64,000 nt of DNA. Origin: Dasyornis broadbenti. Lineage: Eukaryota; Chordata; Aves; Passeriformes; Dasyornithidae. The position numbers and the translations under genes are program-made. Under the pieces are notes generated by a model. That model was not told where the DNA came from. It searched no databases and saw only the letters and a program-made list of their open reading frames with translations. The DNA is taken from NCBI GenBank assembly GCA_013397935.1, contig VZRN01006295.1, positions 2,674,855 to 2,738,854 of the forward strand, given 5' to 3'. Below, one piece after another: positions 12,646 to 27,200 of this stretch (position 1 is the first letter of the stretch; each line of letters opens with the position of its first letter).

Positions 12646-12700
12646 TGGTCAAGCGGCTGAATGTCCCTGCCTTTGATCCCTAAGATACAGGTACAATACC
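12646..12700 (+). other. tRNA-like / tRNA-SINE relic (A and B box spacing)
   Basis: TGGTCAAGCGG at 12646-12656 resembles the tRNA A box (TGGCNNAGNGG). GGTACAATACC at 12690-12700 resembles the B box (GGTTCRANNCC), 44 nt further on, the natural tRNA spacing. The D stem and acceptor stem do not pair, so it is not a working tRNA. It could be the head of a tRNA-derived SINE next to the CR1, a pseudogene, or chance. Confidence 0.25.
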
Positions 12701-13278
12701 CATGTGAATGGGGTTTATGGGTCACTGGCCTGATCTCTTGAGATAGGCTAGATGCTATCTTGGTCTTTGTTCCTTAGACAAGCAACTGCATTTATTTTGT
12801 TAATTCCATGCTAGAGAAATCTGACTCACATGGGAGCAAGAGCTCCATTAAGTAAATTATTAGATAAGGAAACTGAAAACATAAAAGGGACCAATTTAGA
12901 CACAAGGTCAGTGCAGCTGCTTCAAAGAGTAGTATGAGAAAGAGTTTCAAGCTCTTTACCACCCAGACACTTGAAGATAATGAGTAATTATTTTCTAAAG
13001 CAGCAGACATCTAGGTTATCAATCTTCTCTTATCAGGCAAGGACATATTGTGGGTTCCTTGCCAGACTTTTCTGATGACTCTAGTTATTTATCTATTAAC
13101 CCTTGGGAGTTTCATCAGGCTGTTCCAGGAGAAAGTTTTTTGGATTACAGTGAAAAGGCTTGCTTTCATTTTCTCCAGAGTAGCAGTATTATGAATCTTT
13201 ATGTGGTAGGATGCGGAAGACTACTTATAACATACTATGTGATGAACAAAGGCAAACTTTTTAAATAAACAGTGCTTT

Positions 13279-13319
13279 ATTCTGTCAAGAATTCCAAAGC
13301 TCTATTCTGTCAGGAATTC
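13279..13319. repeat. Short direct duplication
   Basis: Two copies of TATTCTGTCARGAATTC lie 24 bp apart; they differ at one base. Confidence 0.7.
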
Positions 13320-14597
13320 TTAGCTGGTTAGAAACACCTCATAGACGAGGCAGCATCAACTGTTAAAGGGAAATATATTGGCTCTATAGGACGGAAGACA
13401 AAATTGAAGGGACAGGACAACATTCAAGAAGCAGGACCTGCTGGTGCAAACACTTGTGTCACAGACATCATGAGGAAATCAACATAGACATCCATATGTG
13501 GAATGGGTGCAGAGCAGCTCATGGTGGCTTCATGTTCAAAGTAATCCCTTACTATAAGCAGTTTGCTTTCCATGAGATGTGTCACTTTTGTCCTAAAGCT
13601 TTTCTTTTTTATTTTTATTAGTTACAACATTTGGAAAACTGATTGTAAAAGTTCTCAGATCATTTTGGGTACACAGTATGTACTTGTAGTGCAGAACCAA
13701 GAATGATGAGGTGCAAGGGTAGTTCCTTATCAACTTTACCTTAGTGTTTAAGGTAACTTCTGTTAACACTGTTTTGTTTTTCTCTAGTTCATTTATTTAA
13801 TTTTGTATCTTTACCTACTGGATTTTCTTCCTTTCTCTTTAAGCTTGATTAAGGTTGTGGAGCAAGAGAAAAGTAACCAGTTAAAGCTTTGCTCTTGTCC
13901 CAACACACAGATAGAGAGAAGTTGCTGGTAGGCTACCAGATAGGATCGTTTCTGAGAACAGAACACTGCAGTCAGGTGACAGAAAGTCATTGGGAACCCT
14001 CTTTCTGCTCTCTTCAGAAACTGCAGAAAGATAACCAAGATTTCAGAGCTTTGCTCTCTATCCGGTCATGTGACTTCATAGGATCCCAATAGAATTATTT
14101 GCGTAAAGTAGATCTGTAATCTTTGAATATAAAAATATTTTATTTTTTTCCTGATAGGCGTATTACATTGAGTCTGACCAGACAGAGAGGAATATTAATC
14201 TTTGATTACTCATTGATCTTTGATTATTCAACATACAGTTCTCTTTCATGGTCTGCTATTTTACTACTGTTAGTATGGACTCTTTCTAAGCCTTTCCTAG
14301 CAGACCTTGCGACTCTCTAATCTTTCTGATACTCTTGATAATTTAGTTTGCTCTGTCATGCCTGCTGCCCTGATTTAGCTTTCATGCTGTAGTTTACATC
14401 TCAGCAGTTCCCTTTAATATTCAATAACTCAATAGTATTTGGATCACAGTGTTGGACTGTACCAATACAGTGCAATTTCTAGTCAAAGCTGAAGTTTGTG
14501 CTGAAATAGTCTGCAGATACTTCAGTAACACTGATGTCAATGGAAGGAAAGTGAATCCATTCAAAATGTCAAGTGCACATAGCTGTTGGTATTTCTT

Positions 14598-14633
14598 GGG
14601 GGGGGATTTATTTCGGTCTTTTTTTTTTTTTTT
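14598..14633. repeat. G-run and poly-T tract
   Basis: Eight G at 14598-14605 and fifteen T at 14619-14633 lie close together. These are plain homopolymers; the poly-T could be the tail of a minus-strand retrocopy, but no copied sequence is recognisable beside it. Confidence 0.8.
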
Positions 14634-17600
14634 CATTTTATGATGGAAACTTTTTCATTGTCCAGTCTCATCTCCTGTGTTGCTGCTTCATAGGGGAATA
14701 AAGAAAACCATATGAAATACTAAAAGAAGTTAACTGACTAAATGCTTTTCAATTTTTCTGAAAAATATAAGTGAGTATTATCTAGATTATTTACTCCTTT
14801 CTTGAGTTTCAGCCTAATATAATCTTAATCCTAGAGGCATTCAGCTCTGCAAATGGTCCTTTATAATAATAACTGACAAACAAAAAATAATTTTCAGGTT
14901 TTCTGCATTTTTTTACCTAATTACTGTGATGAAAATAAAAAGGGAACTACTAATGAAAGTGGGCATAGAGCTCTACTATGTTACTTCAAAGTGATGTATA
15001 GTAGTTATGCCCCCCAAATTCCATTATTGGTAGAGTGTATTCATGCACAGATTGTGGCTTCTGTGCTTGTCTCTGATAGTTTAGCCTCAATCTGATGCAA
15101 CAATAATGATTTGATTTTATTTTCTAGCTGCTTGTTCCTGCTAAAGTGTTTGCTGTTCCCACAGGAATGCTTTTGCTTTACAAACTGAACAGTTATTTGA
15201 TCGTTGACACTGCCACTGATTTGTGCAGTAACAGGATGATTAAGTGTATTGGCAGAGTGCCTCATTTACTTACTGATAGGCAACAAACCCTTTGTCTCCT
15301 TTTTTATGATTTTTCATCTCTTTGCTTTTATACTTCACTGAGCTCATACTAGCAATTGACCCACAATGTGGAAATATGGGCGCATTCCACGATGGCTTTA
15401 GGCAAACGGAAGGATCATCAGTATACACAAGAACGAATCAATTTTTCCATTCTCTGCAAGAATAAAATAGCCTTTTGAGGCATCTCAATTTGAGCTTTCC
15501 TGAAACCCGCACAGCGCAGCGTAATTGCTTGCAGAGACTTGTCCTAATTGGCAGCTTAAGGAAAGAGAACCAGACAGTTCTTACCACTTTCCACATGGAA
15601 AGTTCTCCAGAGACTGTTGAAACAATTAAAAGCATTTCTCTCTTTCTGCCTAAGGTTTATGACTAGAAACAGCAGATGAAATGATAGCAAATCACACATT
15701 GAGGAGTCAATGAACTTTTCCCAAAGTGGATGACATCCTCTGGAAAAAGACAGCTTGGGAGGGAGAGGAGTACACAGGGGAGAGGAGAGGTTTTGTACAT
15801 GCTTTTGTGTAGTTCTCCTACCATTGTTTTATATGTATGTGTGCATATGTGCGTCTGTAAAATATTATATCTGGATCTTTCCCCTGTGAAAGCTTTGGAG
15901 CTGTATTTTTTACTGTTGTGATCAAATTAATTGGTTCATTACACAACCTGAAGTCTTGCATGTCATTTATTCTGTAAGGAGGTTTATATTTTCTCCTTTT
16001 TTTCATATTGAGTTATTTCAGTGTTTCTCCTACAATGTCTCCTACTCTCCCTAGGGTTAAAAGCAAAACATTCCCTAATTGGTTTCTTTTAAACTTTTGG
16101 GTTGGAATTGTTGATGAAAATACTTCATCCCAAGAAGTCTGCTGTAAACCTGGCTTTATGAAACAAGTGCTTGTGTTTTCCCTTGGTAGCTGACTAAAAA
16201 AAAAAAAAAATCAAAGGAAAACTGTTTACTGAGGTTTTAGTATGGCGGTTTTTAAAATATAGTGAATAATCTAAAGGATCATTTTCAATTCTCTCTGGTA
16301 TTGAATAGATATAGATAAGCTTTTTTCTCTCAAAACAAACACCCCCACTGATTCCCCATGCAGTCCATTTTGGAGATGCTACATCTGTGATGTACTTCTG
16401 CAATGAACGACAGCGTCTTTCAAAATAGTGTCTGCTAGCTTGAACTCCCACCTCAACCAGACAGACTCACTTCTTTCTCAAAATATTCTCACTGCTACCT
16501 TGAACTCTCACGCTGGCAGTCACCCTGTAATCACAGCAGACACAACAGATGCTTCCCCTGGGAGAGACGTACAAAATACAGCACATTTTAAGTGCAAAGA
16601 GGTATTGCTCATTTCCCAGCTGCAGGTGAGAATGCATCTAACTGACAGGTAAATACATATTTATTCAACCAGGAAGGTTAGAGATATTAGCTTGTTGTTT
16701 TTATAGCATCCTTTATGTTGAATATCCCATTAAAATCAAGGTATAGGAAAGAAGCTTTTTCAGGAAATACTTGCTGTTAAACTCACTGATCATTAAGATG
16801 TGTTTTAGTTTTTTACCTGATGATCATCCTATACACTGGTTCTAGAGAAGAGACTGGAGGAGAGAGCATAGAATAAGATCAATCAAGAGTCCTGCTGCCA
16901 CTTGTCTCACCTAAGCTGTTTGCTTTGCTGCAGAAAATGATAGCACATGTACATTTTAGACACATTATTGTGCTCAGGGATGCTGAGAGCCCCTTGTCCC
17001 ACTTAACTGACTTAAAAAGCTTATCATGACCATTATCACTTTCATCTACAGCAAAGTCCAGCCAACTGGCTTTTGTTATGCATAGTTACTACAGAGGAGA
17101 ATTAATTAAAAATATTCTTTAAATGCTGGTTTCTTTTCCTTTTTCCCAATTTCCTCTGATTTATATCACCTGGAATGAATTTGCACCCCAGACATTGCAA
17201 CATTGTAGTTCTTGTCTGTCATCATATCTACTGTTCTTATCATATATATATGTTCTGTTTTTTTGCTATTCAGGGCATGTATCTATTATATAAACAGATG
17301 CTTTTAAAGTAAACACTTCAACTGTGGTAAGTAGAGGCCATATGCAGGGGTTAGGCATGGTCTGCTGACAGTGAATGCGCCAACCTTTTTTGTTTTTACT
17401 CTGGCTATGAAGTAATGCTATTGCAATGTAATTATTCTTTACAGTGGGATGTCTTTGTCAAAAGAGAAGGGCCACCTAGATCAGAAAATCCTAACGCTTA
17501 TCATCCTAGTTTCTGAAATATTTGAAATATTTCAAAAGCAAAGGCCTTCCAGAACTTGTCTTCACCTTCCAGGTACAATGGCAAGATAAGCATCCATGCC

Positions 17601-18838
17601 ATAGCACTGAAAGGAGGGAGACGCTCTGCTCCAGTAATTTCCTTTCAGCTGTCAGTACAAGAAGCATGAATGTGAACTTTGTGGAAATTCCAGAGAAGAG
17701 ATCATGGAGTGGGAAGGAATGTGTGCCTAGGGATTGCTTGTTTTGAAGTGGGCTATGCAGAGGAGACCTGTACATCTTGCAGGTGTCCAAACATCTCAAG
17801 TTTGGCAATACCTGTATACTTTAAATCCACAAGGTCACAGTTGTTGTCTTGTTTACTTGTTTTGCAACTGCTGGAGATAACAGCGGAATGGAAAAGAGGT
17901 ACTACAGCTGTTCTTTCATCCCTTCATGTGCTGGGAACACCAAATTGTGCAGCACAGGATGGACACACTGCACAGCACACTGCACAGGTCCCTTGTCCAC
18001 TGGCATGATAATCTTCAGAGCACCAAAAGGTTTTCTTAGAAGTAAACAACTCTATTCATCATTTCTACTGTCAAATAAAAAGAATGTTTACATGAGAACA
18101 TGCTGCTCGCTTTGATGCAAAGACAAGGCCATGACAGTGGTGTCATGACCAACTGTCACGTGGGAGATGCCTTCGGGCTTCGCTGATAGAATCAGCCACG
18201 GGGTTTATCCTGCAGCTACGTGGTACCTGCAGCCTGGCACAGCACGGGGCCGCACTGCCCTCAGCTCAGCTCTTGAGGGAATCTCTAACAATTCGGTGTA
18301 CAATAGTATTCCAGTTAGGATCACTACAGGTGCCAAAGCCAGGCATAGAGTTGTCCTGTTTTCCTTCTGAATAAGGTAACAATCGCAAGAGAAATTATAA
18401 CAGTGTTTTCATGTTTGTAGACTGAATAATTCTTGTGGTAACAACAAAGAAATACTCAGGCCTCTTGAACTTGCATTTTAATACATATTTTGTAATACAA
18501 ATGTTGTTGGTTTAGCAGCAAACAAGCATCATTAGATGTTGCAGACAAAATGCTGATGCAAAGTAAGTAATCGGCAGACTTGAGCTGTGAAAATGTAACC
18601 GGATGTGCTGGGAGTAAAGTCAATTCATCATTTAATTTCTCTGTCGCCATAAAAAAAATGACTGCAGATTGCCAAATCAAGTGGTTGTCCAGCATCATCA
18701 ATGCAATTATTTCCCCTCATTTGAGTTTTGCATCCAAATGCTTCTGTTACCCCTTACTCTGCTGTAAGCTCAGATGCCTCATTTTCTGTGGTGGATTCCT
18801 CACTTTGTTCCCACTCTCTCTCCCATGTGTCTTTGCAG

Positions 18839-18989
18839 TGGTCAGTGTACATCCGCGCTGCCGTCCGCAAAGAGAAAGGATTGCCAATATTGGTGGAACT
18901 GCTTCGGATAGACAATGACCGGGTGGTATGTGCAGTTGCTACAGCTTTACGAAACATGGCCTTAGATGTCAGAAATAAAGAGTTAATAG
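18839..18989 (+). CDS. CTNND2: CTNND2 internal coding exon, armadillo repeat
   Basis: The acceptor is CATGTGTCTTTGCAG and the donor is GTATGTTC. The exon is 151 nt: 50 full codons plus one base (G) that completes a glycine codon with the first two bases of the exon at 52823. It reads WSVYIRAAVRKEKGLP through RIDNDRVVCAVATALRNMAL to RNKELI. This is one armadillo repeat in the distal half of the repeat domain, which forms the cadherin-binding superhelix. RIDNDRVVC fits CTNND2; PKP4, as I remember it, has a methionine and different residues here. Reading on through the donor would add a short tail and stop at 19066, so intron retention would truncate the protein. An ATG at 18728 in the same frame lies in intron sequence and is not a start. 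Confidence 0.97.
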
Positions 18990-21900
18990 GTATGTTCTTT
19001 CCAAACAATCTATATATGTGTGGGTTTGGGGGTTGGTTTTTTTTTTCCCAGTTCACAGCAGAATGAACACCATGAAAATTATTCTCACATTTCTAGAACA
19101 ATTTCTTTAATTCTTTCTCTAGTGTGTCATATTCAGATTTTATGTGACAGCTTGCTAGTATATATCAAGGAATTGTTAAATTAATTAAACATCATGCAAT
19201 GTTTCTTGATCTCTCATGCTGTAATCTCTGTAAGAAAAGCAATGGCTTTGTTCTGCTTTAGCACTTCATTCCTTGGCTGGCAGTAGCACTTGCATCTGCC
19301 AGATCAAGGTTCTGAGCAGAGCACCCCCTCCTGATCCTCAGATTACCTCTTGCAAGTAACTTTGGAGTCATGAAGTAACAAGTCATAAAAATTTTAAGAT
19401 GATTACAGGATTCCATCAGGCAGATTAGTAGCTCCAGCAAGAGAACTGGGAGACTCTGGATTCACAAACAAATATGCAGTTAAGGAAAAGGACAATAATT
19501 TGTATATTACAATAATATGTAAATCATTATTGCCCCTGAATTCTGATCATAGGGTAAGCACACATCTCAAGGGATTGGACATTTTTTATTTTTGTTTAGG
19601 CTTTTGGTGGGTCTTTTTAGCTGAAATTCATCCAAACTCTGTGGGACGTTAAGCTTTTGTTTTCATGTTCTGTCTTTGAAAAATAATCACTTCCTTGATT
19701 TTTGACTATTTGAGCAACCATGACAAAATTATTTCTACTTCTGTACATTAAGAGCATATTTTCTGTTAATTTTTCCTAACTTGTTGTTTTTTTATCATTA
19801 CAGCATACTTCTTCCCTCCTCTTAATTACAGAATAACACAAATTACACATATGATCATAATGTTTATTATTTGTATCCAGTGCTATCTTAGGGTTAATGT
19901 TTCATTACAGCAGTGCTCTGCAAGTTGTTAAAACAAGGCAATCACTCCTCTCATATTGGGAGGAGTGTCTCATTGCACTAATGTTCTCAAATCTGCAAAT
20001 TTCATTTAGGAATGTAAGACTATACATGTAAAATTGAACTGTCTTAATCTGATGTGCCATTCAAAATACTGGTCAAATTATGAATAGTAAATTTGCACAA
20101 CCTCAACATTTTAATATTTTATTAAATTCTTAAAGAACATGTTAAAAGCAAAGATGAATTTAAAAAAGGTGAGAAAAGTCTGTTGAAAATAATAACCTAA
20201 TATATTTATTTGCGTAGCCAGCTAATAATAGCTGTAGAGTGCTGCTGTGATTCATGTTATTTGTAGGGTTATTCTGAGAAATTGTACTTCATAATTGCAA
20301 TAGTAATTTGCTGCTGCTTAAAAACAGTCCAAACATGCCAATATGACAGGGGAGGTATGATTATGATTCTTGAACCATTTCAGCTGTGATCTTTGAATGT
20401 TCATTTCTTTGGCTTTCATCGCCGAACTTCAAAGAAGCAGTAATAGTGGTCATTACTGCTCTTTTTCTCCAGTATTTTTTTTAGCAAATAGGCCCCATCA
20501 TAGAGCTGATTTTTAGAAATGCTAAACATCAGCAGCGGTCAAGGATTTCAACTCATGTTGTAGTCCATCCATTTTTGTGATAGTGCACTTCCATGTATTA
20601 CAGGATGCCTTAGCTGTTGTTACGCAGAGGAAGCTTCAAAAGGCACTTGTGCTTTATCAGGGTAGTTCCTCAAGCATCCTTCTGCCTAGGCAGAAATGAC
20701 ATGCTATTTATCTTTTCTCTTTATGATTTTTGTTTGTGCATCAGATTCTTGTGGTGACAAACTCTACCTCACAAGCTGGAATTTCCCCCATAAGATAACC
20801 TTTTTTAAAGGAGATTTTTCCAACTGTATATATAGTAAGGTTACATAGCTAGAATTGAGTTGGTTGGGGTTTTTTTAATGCCTATATAAAGCTTTCTTTT
20901 CAGTGGTGCTGTCATTCCATTCCCAGCTGACATTTTTTTACTGAAATGTGCCAGAGAATGATATATTTAATTCTGCTGCTGCCAAGCAGCCCATAAATCA
21001 GCGTTGAGGCACCTGGAAAATATATCAGAAAGCTTGCTAAAATCCAGACTCACCTGTACTGAGCTACAAAACAAACAAAAAGACCCTTTTCTCAAATGGC
21101 CAGAAGCTTCATACTAGATTTCATTGAATTGACCAATCTGTTTTGTTTTTCACACAGATCTATCAAGTGTGTTGTTATATTGCTAAAGGTTGGTGAGGCT
21201 TCTCTTATAATTTATCTGAGCCATCCCCATAGCAACATTTTCTTTATTTATAGTGAGGTCGTCTTCCTGGGTTTCATTTCAGGCGTGCTCCATGTCTTTA
21301 AAAAGACATCACCCTCTTTTTTCTTCTTCTTCTTCATTACCTTTGCAATGTGCCATGTATCCCTTGGCGAAGACAGTGGACATACTTATCTTTCTCCTTC
21401 CCAAAATTAAACTGCACTTGAAGAAAATCATGGTAAATCTGGCCTACTTAGTATGGAATAGGTAATGCAGCACCCAGTTTCACCTCCTTGAACACACTGC
21501 CCAGGTGCATGCCTGGTCACAGGTTAGACCATATTCATTTTCATTTGACTTCCAGGACCCTTGTCTGCATAAAATACTACACAGTCTTTGTTGCTTCCCA
21601 AGAGTTCACCCAAAGGAAAGGTTTCTCAGCCTTTTCCCTCTCCCGGTAGTTCCACAGCTGAGGGAAAGACCCACCACTGATATTGCCAGTTTTGTTCTTC
21701 CTTGGTTTCAGTGATCTAGGCTGCACAGCACCCCTGTGTTCCTCTGGTACCCCAGCATTTTTCTGCTTCTATTCATGTGCTTGGCATTTTGGAAGGTTTC
21801 TTTTCCTTCCTTGATGCAGGTTCTGTCTCTGCTATATTTCTCCACGGGTCCATTTGCTTCTCCCCCTAGCCCCACTAAATGCCACTGAGTTAACCAAAAA

Positions 21901-24195
21901 TGACTTTCATTTGCATTTGACTGTTCACTTAGGTAGAAGACAATCACTTTTCTCCCACAGGTCCTCTAAAAGCTGTGTTGATGACCTCTGTGCAGTTACA
22001 TCATCTCTGTGATCTTTGCCTCTTCTTCATCTTTCCCTTTCTCTCAGAAAAAAAAAAAGGGGAGGAAGGGAAAGTAGAATAATAAACCCATCCTTCTGTG
22101 TTCCTCAGGGCTGTACTGGTGCCTTAGTTTGAGGATATGATATTATTCTCTTTTCCCTGGGAAGGCAGTTTTTACCTTGAGGATTACCTGCAGACCTATT
22201 GCTTCTGGTAGTGCCGGTCAGGCCAGCGCCTCACTCCAGAACTGTCCCACTGTCTTCCCTGCAGTGAGAACTTCCCTACAGTGAGAACTTTCATTCTCTA
22301 AAGCCACATTTTATTGGAATGGTGTCAGAAATTGCTAACTTAATATAGGCATTTTTCTTTAATTAGAGGAAACTTGGATCAGCTGGGTGGGACAGAAAAG
22401 CTTAAAATTAAACCTGTCTCCTGTAAACAGCATCTTTGCAGGATGAATTGTTTCCTTGCAGTCTGCCCCAGCACCCCTCAGTGGCTTTCTGATTCAAACA
22501 CCTTCCACACTGTCCTCTGTACTTTTAGGGAACTTTCTGTGTGTTACCTGAACCTGGCTTGTGTCATACTTTAGATGAACTCTCTTTTTTTCCTTAGGAG
22601 TCTCCCAGCCAGCAATGGTGCAGCAGCCTGCCCCTTCTTGCTATTCCCTCTACACACTCTGCATGTGAGAAGGCTTTCCAAATCAAGATTCCCCATTCAA
22701 TCCTGGGAAAAAAGGCAGCTTCATCTTTCTTTTATCTGAAAGACAGACAGCATTTTCTTCTCTGCTGCTATCCACAACCTCTTTAACGAAAGAGATTATG
22801 AATTATACGGTTAATTGAAAAATATGTGCCTTATTTTTCTACCTACACAAGCAGGTACAGACTATCCCTGTCTGAAATTTTTAAAGGATGACTATCCCCA
22901 AAATTTGTCTTTTCCTTGTTCTTGTGTATGCACAGCATTTACCTTTTATTTTAAATGGCAATTACTGTGGCATTTTAAAGTGCAATAGGTGGTCTTTCAG
23001 AAAAGTTAAGCTGTTTTTTCAAGCTGCCCCAGATGAGAAATTTGTCACTATTCATGTGCAGCACAATATGTGCATTGTAGTATTTGTCCTCTTGAAGGAA
23101 AATTTGGAATTTGTATTAGTACTGTTTAGTGGTAACTCCACAGGATACAGGCTTTAGAGAGAATGCAGAGCTGGAGGTAAAATGTATAAAACTTCAATGC
23201 ACAGTTTTGTGCTTCAAGTCTTTCTGTCACTTTCATTTTATCCTGACCATGGTTTCTAATGCTATTCTGGGTCAGTGTTGATTAAGAGGAATATTGTACT
23301 AGTAATTGAAAAGCACCACTATTTCTCTTGGCCTCTTGGTCTGCATTTCTGTAGTTAAGTAAAAGGTTTTTTCTTTTTTTTTTAGGGACTGGAAGTATTT
23401 TAATAACTCATCCTTGGAAAAAAAGGGACAGTTGCACCTAAAGGATTTTGTTGACTTCTTTTGTTGACTTCCTACTGTGTAGAAATTTCTTATATATCTG
23501 TGCCCTTAAAATGTATAGAGAATCCAGGTGTCTAATCAGGGCTATAGATTCTAGGGAGCTTGATGGGATAAGCTGAAGTGTTGTAATACTTAAAACATCC
23601 TTTTTGTGGCTATCATTGTAAAAGCTTGATTCAGATAAGTAAAGTTAGTGGTACAATTTCTTCTGCCTTCACAAGGTTTTGAATTAGGTCTTCAAACAGG
23701 GCCTGTAGCAGGGGTCATTTTAAAATACTTGTTCCTGAGTTGGGGACTCTGTGTCAGTACTGACTTATCCTCTCTTCACTACTAATCTGTTGGTAATGCA
23801 GTCATACATACAAAATTCAACAATAGCATATCAATGAAATTATTATTTAATGGGTGCTGGAAACTGCTTACTCTTGCTAGGTGTCTGAACATTCATTGTC
23901 TAGTATAAGATACCTGTGTTAGACGCCCTTATAGGTGACTGAGAGACTCACAGAAAGTGACTTATTTTATCTAAACATGAGAAAATGGAGCTTACCCTGT
24001 ATTACCATATCATTGTTTAGTGACAAAAAATATCTAGGGAACATGTAAATTGACTGTGTATGTCTTGTGATCTCATGAGCAATGTGGGGCTGTTTGGGTG
24101 CCTGGTGTTTGTTTCAAAGTTTTATTGTTAAACTTGAGAAAGTTTGACTGAAAGATGTATCAGGAGTTCACAACTCTAATGAACTGTTAGATTTG

Positions 24196-24265
24196 CAAAA
24201 TAATTCAGGTTGGGAAGAACCTCACAAGGTCACCTTGCCCAGCTTTGCGCTCAAAGAAGGGTCAG
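24196..24265 (-). mobile_element. CR1 LINE 3' fragment, antisense
   Basis: CAGGTTGGGAAGAACCTCAC, AAGGTCACCTTGCCCAGC and GCTCAAAGAAGGGTCAG follow the CR1 3'-end consensus in reverse complement. Only about 70 bp survive. Confidence 0.75.
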
Positions 24266-27200
24266 GTATGTTATTTCAAAGTGTGATATCCATGTTTGGA
24301 AAGATTGCTTTTCAGCTGTGAGGCTGAAAATACATCAGAATCAAGTGTTTGCATTCTCACAGCAGAACATGGCTCTTCTGGTGTATAAACAGCTACATGG
24401 GGTCCTGCTAACTTAGAACATGGTCGTATTTTGTTTCAGGGTTAGTAATAAATCCAAGTGAAAAGAGTATTCGGTTTTGTAGTTACAGGATCAGCAGCAA
24501 AGTCATAGTAATGTACATTGATACGGAATATGAGGATGTGTTGGGAGATGATTAAATCAAATATTCAGCTTTCATCCCACTTAAGAGTGCCTACATGCAG
24601 CTTTTTCTTATTTTTAGATATGAACATTTCTGAATTTCTCACACATGCATCTGCTGACAGTGAGAGACACAGAATTTTTTTATTGAATTTTAATTGAGTT
24701 ATAAAGTATCTTAGTCACTGGAATGTTAAATTGACATAAATTCACAGTGCAGAAGATGCCAGAAAGCACTAATCAGAAGTTGTAGACATTTGTTCAGAAG
24801 AAGGTAAAGACATAATATATCCTGCAATTTGTTTAATTTGTGTCAGTTGTTATTGCACTTCATTTTTTGTGTTTGATAGTTGAGCTGTGCAAAACAATAA
24901 ACAGATACCTGAATAAGAACAGGCTGTCAACAAAAAGTTGAGGAAGTTGATTTACAAAATTAAATGTATTGTCATGCAGTAATAACTGGTGCTCTTTACT
25001 CTGGAACAATTAAGAGAAAGATGTTATTTGAGTTAGTAAAGGAGTAATTAAACTTGGATGTTTTAATACACCTGTATGGCAACATCTCGACTCCTTGGTT
25101 TCTAGTGTTCCATAAATAAGTTAGCAGAGAATTTAACCTGGTAAATATTTAAATGTTAAGTATTTTTTTCCATTGTAATGTGAAAGCCTTATGTCAAGGA
25201 GATGTTGCCTTTCTATGTGCCTTAAGCCACTTGCATGTTGCTTTTTGCTCTATGTTCCCTCAAATATATTTCTGACGAGCAGACCTGGTAGTTATAGAGG
25301 TTAGAAAAGGTTTTCAACCTCAGTCATTTCTCATTAAATAACACTCTCACGTGAAGAGATTTAGGACGAAAACCAGAATTGGTAAAACTGATTTCTTGTT
25401 TTCAGTATCAAAGTCAAGATCAGCACTTTAAAAACCAGATTAACTCTTCTACATCTGAACTTCCCTATTGCCTAAGTACACTCGTCTGGATTTGGAGGGA
25501 TTTTTCTCTTCCATGAACCATCTGAATACAATGGTGTTTCAATATTCAGCTGGGCTTTTGAACAGTAGAGAGAAAATGGCACCTCTAGGTGTGCATCCCA
25601 CTTGTCTCTGTCACCTAAAGTGTTTGATCTTACAGCGTAATGGGTCCTGTGTGAGAACCTAGAGAAGTAGCCAGAGACTCAATAGCCAACTTTTGCAGGA
25701 CTGAAGATAGGGAAATAGTATCCCATCAAAAGTTGTTCTGGTAATACAGACTAAGTACTATCCTCCTCCCCTTTAATTAGGTCAGTAGACTTTGCAAGGG
25801 CAATTAGGAAAAAAGCACTATAATTTTTCATTGTCGCCCAAAACTGCAGAAGTAACTGCATGCAGGGTGAAATCTAGGATAATGAGGGATACTACTTTCA
25901 CAGATCTGTTTCTCCTTGTAATATCAAGTCAAAGAATCATTTCATCCCTATCACAGTAAGATCAAGGTGCCTCACAAATTCTAACCACAACCCAGCCGTA
26001 GGTCAGCTGTTCCTGCTAATAGAATAAACTGTGGGGAAATGCCTGTGAAATGCCTGTATTTCTATTTTAAGTGCTGATATCAAGAGAATCATCTTCAGTA
26101 TTGCACCATGACAGCTTATCGAGATGATGATGGCAGTTTTAAATGATGCCATCTAATGCTTTAAGGTTTATAAACCTCAAAATCTTTATTATAGATGTTA
26201 TCAGTTTGTATTCACATTCCATATTACTTAACATTAAATTCTGAGTGCAAGCCATAAAAGTTGCAAAATCTGGTAGAGGTGGCCCAGGAAAGCTTAGATT
26301 CATTGTGACTGCCAAAAACACCACCACCAATAAACAGCCAAGGGACATACCTTTTCACTTCACTGATGTGCATTTCACACATAAGAAAGTGCCCTGACCT
26401 GCACCTTACATTTTGTTTGAGATAAACAATTTCTATTTGATTCTGTTCTCCGGCACAAGGGAGCAAGCAATTAAACTGTAACTGTATCTGCTTTTCTCAC
26501 TCAGAAGATTGACATTTCAAACAGTTTAATATTAATTTTCATCTCTGTTTCTCAGTATGTTCATGCTGAGAAGTGCCACTTACCTTTTGAAAATTCGGAG
26601 TTCTGATCTAAAAAATGCATATAATTTAGTCACATATTCCATAAAATATACAAAGGTAGAAATGCAAATTTCAGAAACTGCCAAAGTAATTTTAAAAGCA
26701 CTTTTAAATCCATGAGAATGGCAAAGCAGTTTTGAAAATCCAAGTTTTGTGACAACCTTAAAGTAACAGATAAGTGTATCAAAACATGTTTGCAGCCTGT
26801 TCTGTATCAACTTCAATTGGTGAAACAGCAAACTAGTATTATTCTCTGTAAGATTCAAAATAGTGTTTTCCCCTGAAATACATATCACCTTAAGTGATTT
26901 TCAAATGATAGAAGTGACATATATGGCATTTTTTACTAGAAGCACTTTTCTCTGAAGAAACTCAAACTCTGATTCATGACACATGTCAGTGCAAGGGAGT
27001 AGAACATGGCAGGTGAATTAGCATTTGATAAAGGAAGGTAATGTTGTTTTCTTCTCACATGTGAAGACCCTGAGAATGGGTCTGGGGCACTGTAGTTTCA
27101 AAAGATATTGGAGGAAGATCTGAGAAATGGAAAAATTTAAACCAATAAGAAAAGAAAGGATGAATGTGTATTGATTAAATTTAAACTACCTATAGATTGT

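Larger units (their letters stand above)
6778..18838 (+). other. CTNND2: CTNND2 intron, 12,061 bp
   Basis: This intron is bounded by GTAGGAATA and TCTTTGCAG and has phase 0. It holds antisense CR1 sequence between 11201 and 12510, a tRNA-like relic at about 12646-12700, homopolymer runs (13 T at 8615-8627, 8 G at 14598-14605, 15 T at 14619-14633, 15 A at 16196-16210) and a small duplicated motif at 13279-13319 (two copies of TATTCTGTCARGAATTC). A locally GC-richer stretch at 10020-10250 has no recognisable identity. No other gene is seen. Confidence 0.88.

Noticed and set aside
18728..19066. ATG-initiated frame containing a CTNND2 exon
   Set aside because: The ATG is in intron sequence; the true exon starts at the acceptor at 18838/18839 and ends at the donor at 18989.
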